Assembly: GCA_038531945.1 (NCBI GenBank)
Contig: JBCBBH010000003.1
Span: 496,001-560,000 of the forward strand
Length of the DNA stretch: 64,000 nt
From: CALBPI01 sp038531945
GTDB taxonomy: Bacteria > Pseudomonadota > Gammaproteobacteria > Steroidobacterales > Woeseiaceae
Reading direction: 5' to 3'
Shown: positions 1-6,485 of the stretch, piece after piece
Layout of the letters: the number at the start of each line of letters is the position of its first letter
How positions within the stretch are numbered: the stretch's first letter is position 1
Translations under genes and position numbers: made by a program
Notes under the pieces: generated by a model
What the model was told of the DNA's origin: nothing
Database searches by the model: none
What the model saw: only the letters and a program-made list of their open reading frames with translations

Positions 1-7
1 AAAAACG

Positions 8-319
8 ATGACCAAAAAACGCATAACCATCGCGAGCATAGCCGTCGCTGTAGTACTCGCGGCAGGGTGCGTGACGTCGGCTGATAACCACGTCAATGAG
101 CACGACCATCATCACGGTGCAGACGGACACGCCAATGAGCACGAACATCATCATGGCAACGATGGCCATGCGAACGAACACGAGCATCACCACGGCCTTG
201 ATGGACATGCCAATGAACATGAGCACCATCACGGTGATGATGGCCATGCCGACGAACACGAGCATCATCACATGCAAGCCTCAGCGTCAGAGCATCATCA
301 CCACCACGAGGACGATTGA
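8..319 (+). CDS. Histidine-repeat lipoprotein, possible metal binder
   Basis: A 103-residue protein of unknown function. Residues 1–20 form a lipoprotein signal (two lysines and an arginine, a hydrophobic core, then LAAGC), so Cys21 should be lipidated. Almost all of the mature part is histidine-rich: a degenerate first unit is followed by four 13-residue units of the type DGHANEHEHHHGx, and it ends in a run of five His before EDD. I count about 30 His in 83 mature residues. The repeat is near-identical in protein but varies at synonymous positions in DNA. Binding of Zn, Ni, Cu or Co at the envelope is inferred from composition only. The start lies seven bases from the window edge, so its promoter and ribosome site are not visible. 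A hairpin terminator follows. Confidence 0.75.
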   Translation: MTKKRITIASIAVAVVLAAGCVTSADNHVNEHDHHHGADGHANEHEHHHGNDGHANEHEHHHGLDGHANEHEHHHGDDGHADEHEHHHMQASASEHHHHHEDD

Positions 320-350
320 CCGCCGTCATAGACTTCGCTGACGGAACAGC

Positions 351-384
351 GCAGGGCTTGCCCATTGGGGTCAAGCCCTGCTTT
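351..384 (+). terminator. Intrinsic terminator of the His-repeat gene
   Basis: A perfect 10-bp stem (GCAGGGCTTG at 351–360 with CAAGCCCTGC at 372–381) has an 11-base loop and is followed by a short T run. It lies 31 bases past the lipoprotein stop and just before the end of the convergent gene. Confidence 0.65.
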
Positions 385-392
385 GCGTATGC

Positions 393-1577
393 CTAATCCG
401 TTTGTGCTGCCAACCTGAATGCCGTTCCAACGCCGAGGAAAAGAAAAATAGCGTCGATAATCCCCAGATTGGAGATGATAAGAGACCATACGGTCGATGA
501 TGACGATGTGTCGGGTTGTACGTCTAGAAACTCGCTGTAGCTAGATGTGCTTCCGGCGGCCAGAAGCTGAGGTTCGAAAAACTCACGGAAGTACTCAATA
601 TCTTCTTGAGTGACCCGAGAAGGCACAGTCGCGTCGGTGTAGGAGAACTCCACCATGAACTGCCTTAGGTCCGCTTCGCTACCGTCCAGTCTCGAATACG
701 GGCCAGCTTCTGCCTTGAAGTACTCATAGCTTTCGGGGTCGTGTGTAATCTGGTGTATTACCGAGTCGTACGTCCAAAACCTGCCGAGAGCCATGGAACC
801 AACGACAAGCAGTCCGCAGATTGCGCCAGCCGCGCCGCCGCGTGATCCAAACATCGCTGCGGCGAATCCGACTGCGCCCCCGATCCCCCACGCGACAAAG
901 CCAATTTCGTAGCCAAACGTGACTGCGATGAATTGCCAAACCCAAGCTCCTGCAATTGCAGCGAAGGCTGCGGCGACCAATGCGACAACGTTGAAATCTC
1001 GTTCTTGCTTTTGTTGACGTGACGCGGCAGCGGGTTTGCTCGCCGTTACGGATGCAGGCGCTTGCAAGCCCGTGGCGGTCTGTGTGGGATGCCGACCCGT
1101 GGTGTGCGTTGCTGTCGAATCCCACTTGTGAAAGAAAATGCCGCAGCTTTCGCACTGCTCGGACTTTTCTTGAAAGTGACCACAGTTGGGACACTCGATC
1201 ATATCGCCAGACGTCCGGCTTGGTGTGTCATCTTCGACGAGCGACAGACTGGCCTCCGTCGCATGTAGCGGTGGGATATCCTGTTCGGGTTCAAATCCGA
1301 CGGTGTCGGTCAAACGTTGCGGCGTGGGCTTCGGCACTGGTGGATCGATGGGTGCCGCTTTCACTTCGATTCCGAGTGCGGCGAGACCTTTACAAAAATT
1401 GTCCGCTTCGGCTTTTGTCAGGTCCTTCTTCAAAACCCGAGGCCGACTGAAGAACTGGGCTGCGTGTTCCGGCTTCAGTCGCAACCGAGTGAGCAATGCG
1501 GCCTGAACCGTTTCCGCATCGAAGCCGGTGATGATGTTGCCGGTGCTGACCACATTGAATCGCGGTGAATTCGTCAT
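393..1577 (-). CDS. Zinc-ribbon membrane protein of unknown function
   Basis: A 394-residue protein not recognised as a named family. Residues of about 5–75 form an N-terminal module with a G-x-I-x-x-G-F-D pattern and a 'CKGLAALGIEV' ending; similar modules are found at the front of uncharacterised bacterial membrane proteins. A proline- and threonine-rich linker follows. Then comes a four-cysteine zinc ribbon (CPNCGHF…CESCGIFF), about three closely spaced membrane segments, a soluble stretch with many acidic and aromatic residues, and a C-terminal membrane segment. I chose the ATG at 1577 over a TTG eight codons upstream because AGAGGG sits at the right distance before it. No operon partner: the gene upstream on this strand has its own terminator. 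Function unknown. Confidence 0.8.
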   Translation of the reverse strand: MTNSPRFNVVSTGNIITGFDAETVQAALLTRLRLKPEHAAQFFSRPRVLKKDLTKAEADNFCKGLAALGIEVKAAPIDPPVPKPTPQRLTDTVGFEPEQDIPPLHATEASLSLVEDDTPSRTSGDMIECPNCGHFQEKSEQCESCGIFFHKWDSTATHTTGRHPTQTATGLQAPASVTASKPAAASRQQKQERDFNVVALVAAAFAAIAGAWVWQFIAVTFGYEIGFVAWGIGGAVGFAAAMFGSRGGAAGAICGLLVVGSMALGRFWTYDSVIHQITHDPESYEYFKAEAGPYSRLDGSEADLRQFMVEFSYTDATVPSRVTQEDIEYFREFFEPQLLAAGSTSSYSEFLDVQPDTSSSSTVWSLIISNLGIIDAIFLFLGVGTAFRLAAQTD

Positions 1578-1734
1578 TGTTGTCCCTCTATTGTTATTCA
1601 AAGTCGGGTCCGATCTGACGCCGACAAAGCCGCCGGTCTATGCAGATCGCAATGCGCGATCGAGTATACGTCATTTATTTGGACCACAGGGCTGAGCACG
1701 ACCTTCCAGTTGTCTGCGAATCACAAGTTCATGC

Positions 1735-1773
1735 GAGCCCGCTTTGCTTCGTGAAATCCGGAAAAGCGGGCTC
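1735..1773 (-). repeat. Second hairpin beyond the SDR terminator
   Basis: A perfect 10-bp inverted repeat, GAGCCCGCTT (1735–1744) with AAGCGGGCTC (1764–1773), and a 19-base loop. It directly follows the A/T run of the SDR terminator, so the SDR transcript would meet two strong hairpins in a row. It also lies upstream of the zinc-ribbon gene and could act in that leader. Confidence 0.5.
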
Positions 1774-1814
1774 AAAAAAAAGCGCGGCAAGAACACTGGG
1801 CTCTTGCCGCGCTT
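1774..1814 (-). terminator. Intrinsic terminator of the SDR gene
   Basis: A 13-bp perfect stem (1780–1792 with 1802–1814, built on AAGCGCGGCAAGA) and a 9-base loop are followed, reading the minus strand, by a run of eight T. It starts 16 bases after the SDR stop codon. A canonical rho-independent terminator. Confidence 0.85.
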
Positions 1815-1830
1815 ATCGATTGTCAGACGG

Positions 1831-2775
1831 TCACTCCAGCATTGCGTCGTCCAGCATTTGCACGAGCTCATCGCGACTGTAGCTGTATGGCCCCCACGTG
1901 TTCAGCTCAACGAGCTGCTTGATCTTGGTTTCAATCGTGCGGCGTTGCTCACCCTCATTGGGCACGACCACGTAGCGCAGCAGCGGCTCCTCGTCGAACA
2001 ACGCATGCATAAACGCCTCGGTGACTTCGTCGGGCTGCTTGTAGGAAAGCTCTCGCTTGGCCGTCGCCTCATACTCGGCCTGCATCTGCTCGGTGACCAC
2101 ACCGCCCGCAGCGACCACGCGTGCCATCCGACGCTTCGCGCCGCTACGGCGGATGTGCGACTGGTAGTTGCCGGGTTCGATGACACTCACGGAAACTCCA
2201 AGCATCGCCATCTCAGCCGCCAGCGCGTCAGCGAACGCCTCGATCCAGTGCTTGCTGCCGCTGTAAGCGCTAAACCCAGGTCCGGAAAGCGTGCCTGCGA
2301 TTGAACCGGTGGTGGCGATCCGACCCTTCGATTCGATGACCAGTGGCGCAAACGCCTGAGTGGTTCGATAAACCCCTTCGACGTTCACATTGTAGACCAA
2401 GGTCTGCACATCAATAGGCGTATCGACAATCGGACCACCGTCACCAATCCCGGCGTTGTTGACCAATGCGTAGAGCCCGGTGCCACTGGCGCGAACCGTC
2501 TCTACGGCCTCGTCGACCTGGTCCTGCTTCGTCACATCAAGGCGGATCGCCGTGATGTTGTCGATTGCATTGAGCTCCGCCATCTCCGCATTGGTTCGGG
2601 CCCCCGCCCAGACGTGGTAGCCGTTCGATGCCAATGTCTCGGCCAGGTTTCTGCCGATGCCTGTTGTTGCACCGGTCACCAGAATGGATTTTTGTTCGTC
2701 TGCCAGCGCGTTCTCCGGCGTTGAAAACAGGCCGCAAAACAGCAAGCCGAAAGCGATCCATACAGTGTGCTTCAT
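1831..2775 (-). CDS. SDR-family oxidoreductase with signal peptide
   Basis: A 314-residue short-chain dehydrogenase/reductase; the substrate cannot be named. The Rossmann glycine motif TGATTGIG is at 34–41, NNAG at 106–109, and the catalytic Ser158, Tyr171 and Lys175 (YSGSK) are all present, so an active NAD(P)-dependent enzyme is expected. Oddly, residues 1–25 look like a Sec signal peptide (Lys2, hydrophobic core, ALA before Asp26), which most SDRs lack. I chose the ATG at 2775 because a GGGGA ribosome site precedes it and no start codon lies between the signal and the Rossmann fold. It follows the S41 peptidase gene after 70 bases on the same strand and has its own terminator. Confidence 0.85.
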   Translation of the reverse strand: MKHTVWIAFGLLFCGLFSTPENALADEQKSILVTGATTGIGRNLAETLASNGYHVWAGARTNAEMAELNAIDNITAIRLDVTKQDQVDEAVETVRASGTGLYALVNNAGIGDGGPIVDTPIDVQTLVYNVNVEGVYRTTQAFAPLVIESKGRIATTGSIAGTLSGPGFSAYSGSKHWIEAFADALAAEMAMLGVSVSVIEPGNYQSHIRRSGAKRRMARVVAAGGVVTEQMQAEYEATAKRELSYKQPDEVTEAFMHALFDEEPLLRYVVVPNEGEQRRTIETKIKQLVELNTWGPYSYSRDELVQMLDDAMLE

Positions 2776-2845
2776 TAGTCGTCCCCGATTATCGTGTGCG
2801 GTATGAGCATACCACGCGGGTCCAATAGCTCTGACGACAATGCGC

Positions 2846-4318
2846 CTACCCGGTGGTACGAATTCGCTCCACCAGCTGATCGAGCACGATGTCGTTTGCA
2901 CCTTCAACAATCGGCGAATTGATGGGCCAATCGGGCGTGACGCCATCGGTCTTTCGATCTCCTGACGGTCTGATGATATGTGCTTTTGGAAAGCCGACGG
3001 CGATACCCGTTCGAGGCAACGTGAATTGCTCCATCGCGCCGAAGGTTGTTGCCATGTCCGATGTCTTCTCGCCAGCGACAATGCCGAACTCGTAGTCCTG
3101 GATAATCGCGGCAACACTGACGGCATTCGAGAATGAATGGCGGTTGATCAACGCGTATACATCACCTTCGAATCGATCGTCTGCTCGTGGTTGGGCGAAT
3201 GGCAGTTCGAATGCGAATGACTCGCCTCTCGGAACGCGCGCATACTCTCTGGCGAACATTGCCGACACGCTCTCGGCGGCGCCTGGACGGGTGTCGAGGC
3301 GTTCGGCGTTCGCTGCGGCGGCGGCGTCGCTCGAGCGGATAAGAAACTCGTCGTAGAAGCGGAATTCACGATCAGCAATCCACGACAACATCGGGTCGCT
3401 GAACGAGTTGTCGCCGCCCGGGTTTTGTCGCAGATCGATCACCAGCGCATCCGCGTCTTGATCAATGAAGTGTGTAAATGCGCGATCAATGAAAGCGATG
3501 AACGCGCTGTTGTCCCAGAGTTCGGTGGGATTCTCGACGTTGTAGAACGGACCGGGTCGCAGATACGCGATGTTGTCATCGATCATTCGAAATGAGCGTG
3601 CATACGCATCCAATCCGGAATCCTCTTCACGTCCTTCAGCCACCTTGTCTTGTGCGGCTTGCGTCGTAGCGTCGATTGAGATGGTCCGCAGGTCCCCATC
3701 TCGCCGCACCGTTAGTTCGAATGTGGCTTGCTCGCCGATCACTGCCCACAGGTCGCGTGGAAATGTGAATTCCAGCAGCGAATGTGCGATGTAGGGCGTG
3801 TCTGCAGAGGAGAGTTCGGCGACCGTAGTTAGCCATTCATCCATCGGCCGACCATTGATCGCGACGATTTCGTCCCCGGCTTGAATCCCTAGCTCATCCG
3901 AAAAGTTGGTTCCGACATAGGCGGTTCCGTCGACGATACGTGGGTAGATAGGCAGCGTCTTGCCTCCGTTATCCCGGAACTCAGCGAAGGCCTCGTTCGG
4001 GAACTCGATGCGCGCGTGCGCTACGTTTCCGTAGGCCGCGAAGCGCTGCAGCATCAGTTGGGCGTCAAACCGGCTCAGAGGTTCGTCCAACGAGTTGAGC
4101 ATCGATTTGAACTTCGCGTCGTATTCGGTTTTCGAACGATGCGCAAAAAGGTCTGGATGCGACTCACGGAGTCCCTCGTACAGGGCCGTTAAGTCTTCTT
4201 GCAATGCTTCCGGCGCGATCATTTCGTCCCAGTCGGGTGTGTCTGCGGCGAGCACCGTGGCTCCCAGACTTGCGCTGATGCATAGCGTGACGCAGAGAAG
4301 TTGTTTGACTAAGTTCAT
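2846..4318 (-). CDS. Exported S41-family serine peptidase
   Basis: A 490-residue peptidase of the tail-specific-protease class (S41). Residues 1–25 form a signal peptide, so it acts in the periplasm or beyond. A helical N-terminal region is followed by a PDZ-like segment (GIQAGDEIVAINGRPMDEW) and the S41 core: DLRQNPGG, then a NRHSFSNAVS stretch where the nucleophilic serine is expected, then GEKTSD. The C-terminus ends in DGVTPDWPI, seen in several S41 proteins. GGAG lies eight bases before the ATG. The gene is transcribed with the SDR gene below it and is divergent from the winged-helix regulator, with which it shares a 130-base intergenic region. The exact substrate is unknown. Confidence 0.82.
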   Translation of the reverse strand: MNLVKQLLCVTLCISASLGATVLAADTPDWDEMIAPEALQEDLTALYEGLRESHPDLFAHRSKTEYDAKFKSMLNSLDEPLSRFDAQLMLQRFAAYGNVAHARIEFPNEAFAEFRDNGGKTLPIYPRIVDGTAYVGTNFSDELGIQAGDEIVAINGRPMDEWLTTVAELSSADTPYIAHSLLEFTFPRDLWAVIGEQATFELTVRRDGDLRTISIDATTQAAQDKVAEGREEDSGLDAYARSFRMIDDNIAYLRPGPFYNVENPTELWDNSAFIAFIDRAFTHFIDQDADALVIDLRQNPGGDNSFSDPMLSWIADREFRFYDEFLIRSSDAAAAANAERLDTRPGAAESVSAMFAREYARVPRGESFAFELPFAQPRADDRFEGDVYALINRHSFSNAVSVAAIIQDYEFGIVAGEKTSDMATTFGAMEQFTLPRTGIAVGFPKAHIIRPSGDRKTDGVTPDWPINSPIVEGANDIVLDQLVERIRTTG

Positions 4319-4394
4319 GTGTGAGTCTCCAGTTAAACCTGGGGCGAATTCTCAAGATTCGGTCCGGCGATACCATGTCGGCGGCTTCCTCGTT

Positions 4395-4413
4395 TCCTGA
4401 CAAAATCCTGACA
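4395..4413 (+). promoter_or_regulatory. Direct repeat, candidate winged-helix operator
   Basis: Two exact copies of TCCTGACA (4395–4402 and 4406–4413) are separated by AAA, an 11-bp period. OmpR/PhoB-type winged helices typically bind tandem half-sites about one helical turn apart, and the gene starting 36 bases downstream encodes one. The site lies between the divergent S41 and regulator genes and could control either. Confidence 0.45.
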
Positions 4414-4448
4414 TCAATTGAATCAGTTAGTTATGCGACACTACGCCA

Positions 4449-5714
4449 ATGGATATGCAAGCTGAAGCGACCAATTCTGGCGTCGATCTGTCTCGTTTTC
4501 CGTTCCGCGTGGGTCCGTGGCACGTCGAGCCGACCACAGGGCAGGTGTCGCGAGAGGACCGCGAGGCGATGCTGGAGCCACGTTTGATGGCGTTGCTCGT
4601 ACTGCTAGCGCAACACCACGGGCAGGTCCTGTCGCGTGATCGAATCGAAAGTGCGCTGTGGTCCGATGTGGTCGTTGGCGAGGATACGGTTGCGCGCACC
4701 GTCTCGCGGCTGCGTCGTGCGCTGGGTGATTCCGCCAAGTCACCCGAAATCGTGGAGACGTTGCCAAAGCGCGGCTACCGCTTGATCGCGCCGGTTACTG
4801 CAGTGGCGCCGAATGAGGGCTCGCCGCGTCGGGTGAATCACCGCTCGGCCTGGGCGTTGGTGGCCGGTGTCCTCGTGGTGGCGACGGGGTGGTTTGCGGC
4901 GACCTACGATCGCGATGCCACGACCGTCGCGAACACAGACCCAATCGTGGACGACGTCGCGCGAGCCGACGATCTCTATATGCGCTTTACTCGCGCTGAC
5001 AACGAGGCTGCGATCGGTCTGTATGAGCGGGTATTGGCGTCGGACCCTGACAACGCGCGAGCGCAGGCCGGTATCGCGAATGCGCTGGTGCAGCGCGTAG
5101 TTCGATGGCCGCGGGGCCCTGATGCGGATGGGGTCACGACGCTCACCGAGGCGCTCTATCGAGGCACGATGAATGATCCGCAGGCGCAAGCGGTTCTGAG
5201 CCGTGCCGCAGCCATTGCGGAGCGCGCTGTGCGGCAGTCGCCGAATGACCCCGACGCACTGAAGTCGCTGGCCTTTGTGTATACGGCGCAGGGCGATCTG
5301 GATCGTGGTGTTGAGTTGTACGAACGGGTGCTCGTGCTCGACGATGACGCCTGGGCTTCAATGGCGAATCTCGCGGAGATCTGGATGATGCGCGACGAGC
5401 CACGACGAGCGCTGACTTACCTAGAAGATGCATGGGAAGCCATGTCGCGTGCCTACGACTACGAGCCGCAGCGAGTGGGGCCATGGCAAGTGGCGTTCGG
5501 TGTCCTGATCGGTGAGACCTACGAGAATCTTGGTGAAATCGCGGACGCGGAACTATGGTACCGACGGGCGCTGAGTCAAGCGCCGTATGAGCCCGAGGCA
5601 ACCGTCAGGCTTGCGCGTCTTTTGGCGGCGAACGGCGACGCCGACGAGGCAGGACTGCTGTGTGAAGCGTTGGACGCGCGCATCGGCCCGTATCCGGGGT
5701 GTGAGATTCAATAA
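4449..5714 (+). CDS. Membrane-anchored winged-helix regulator with TPRs (CadC-like)
   Basis: A 421-residue regulator. Residues 18–116 form an OmpR/PhoB-type winged helix (LEPRLMALLVLLAQHHGQVLS, then the VARTVSRLRRALGD recognition helix and ETLPKRGYRL wing). A single membrane segment follows at about 133–152, and then a periplasmic part of tetratricopeptide repeats (about 165–405). The plan matches CadC/ToxR-like one-component regulators, in which an outside domain controls a cytoplasmic DNA-binding domain without phosphorylation. The signal is unknown. A two-component pair follows on the same strand, and an exported peptidase/SDR operon diverges from it, so those are plausible targets. A tandem TCCTGACA repeat lies just upstream. 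Confidence 0.85.
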   Translation: MDMQAEATNSGVDLSRFPFRVGPWHVEPTTGQVSREDREAMLEPRLMALLVLLAQHHGQVLSRDRIESALWSDVVVGEDTVARTVSRLRRALGDSAKSPEIVETLPKRGYRLIAPVTAVAPNEGSPRRVNHRSAWALVAGVLVVATGWFAATYDRDATTVANTDPIVDDVARADDLYMRFTRADNEAAIGLYERVLASDPDNARAQAGIANALVQRVVRWPRGPDADGVTTLTEALYRGTMNDPQAQAVLSRAAAIAERAVRQSPNDPDALKSLAFVYTAQGDLDRGVELYERVLVLDDDAWASMANLAEIWMMRDEPRRALTYLEDAWEAMSRAYDYEPQRVGPWQVAFGVLIGETYENLGEIADAELWYRRALSQAPYEPEATVRLARLLAANGDADEAGLLCEALDARIGPYPGCEIQ

Positions 5715-5718
5715 GTGT

Positions 5719-5785
5719 GGTGTCGATGACACCAAAAACCATGACAAGCAAAGCGCGGTTCACACTTGTCGCTGACCAACCGCGC
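5719..5785 (+). repeat. Nested and interleaved inverted repeats
   Basis: The 87-base gap between the CadC-like gene and the response regulator holds three inverted repeats: GGTGTC-N3-GACACC (5719–5733), GACAAG/CTTGTC (5743–5748 with 5765–5770) and GCGCGGTT/AACCGCGC (5753–5760 with 5778–5785). The last two interlock, an order that allows a pseudoknot in RNA. They could be operators or a structured leader for the two-component genes. Confidence 0.45.
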
Positions 5786-5801
5786 GCGGCAAGATTGAGT
5801 A

Positions 5802-6470
5802 ATGGCCAACAGAACGCAAGTCTTTATTCTGGAAGATGATGAGCAAACTCGGCTCAGCTTGATCCATCGGTTGGAGCAGGAGGCGCGCTTCGAGGTGTGT
5901 GCGAGCGCCGGGTCGATTGGCGAAAGCGTACCGTTGCTCGAACAACAAGAGCCCGATGTGTTGCTGGTCGATTTACAACTTCCCGATGGCGAGTCGTTTG
6001 GGCTGATCGCCGCCCACACCGAGCGCGCGCCTGATGTGCCGGTTCTCGTGATCTCTGTTTTCGGAGATGAGAAGCGCGTGGTCAGTGCCATCGAATCAGG
6101 TGCTCAAGGGTACCTTCTGAAAGATGATGCGGGCGAGGATCTTACGGATGCGATTGACCAGGTATTGGCGGGGGAAGCGCCGATTTCACCGGCGATTGCG
6201 CGACATCTGATTCGGCGCTTTCAGCTTTCCTCCAAAGGCACGCCGCCGGAGGTGCCTTCGCAACAGAACGTGCTGTCGGAACGTGAGATCGAAGTGCTGC
6301 GGTTGGCGTCGAAAGGTCTGACGTATCAGGAGACGGCCAAGATGCTGGGCGTCAGTGTGAACACCGTCGGAACCTACACGCGTCGTGTCTATCAAAAACT
6401 CGCGGTGTCATCACGAGCAGAGGCGCTGTTCGAGGCCCGACAGATGGGTTTGATGTCGGTGGACGAGTAG
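5802..6470 (+). CDS. NarL/FixJ-type response regulator
   Basis: A 222-residue response regulator. The N-terminal receiver domain has an acidic pocket (EDDE near residue 10), the phosphoacceptor Asp57 in LLVDLQLPDG, a conserved serine (VISVF) and a lysine (LLKDD). The C-terminal LuxR-type helix-turn-helix lies at about 155–215 (LSEREIEVLRLASKGLTYQE, then MLGVSVNTVGTYTRRVYQKL). It should bind DNA as a phosphorylation-driven dimer. The cognate kinase gene starts 15 bases downstream. Target genes are not evident. The preceding gap contains several inverted repeats. Confidence 0.92.
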   Translation: MANRTQVFILEDDEQTRLSLIHRLEQEARFEVCASAGSIGESVPLLEQQEPDVLLVDLQLPDGESFGLIAAHTERAPDVPVLVISVFGDEKRVVSAIESGAQGYLLKDDAGEDLTDAIDQVLAGEAPISPAIARHLIRRFQLSSKGTPPEVPSQQNVLSEREIEVLRLASKGLTYQETAKMLGVSVNTVGTYTRRVYQKLAVSSRAEALFEARQMGLMSVDE

Positions 6471-6485
6471 CGCTCTGCGACGCAG

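Noticed and set aside
100..275. 39-base repeats resembling a CRISPR or tandem repeat array
   Set aside because: Repeats are contiguous without spacers, diverge at synonymous sites and encode a protein.
93..374. Reading frames on both strands over the His-repeat gene
   Set aside because: They mirror the repetitive coding sequence of 8–319; only that frame has a lipoprotein signal and a coherent repeat.
1286..1300. GGTTCAAATCC, a tRNA T-loop-like string
   Set aside because: It lies within the zinc-ribbon coding sequence and no acceptor, D or anticodon stems surround it.
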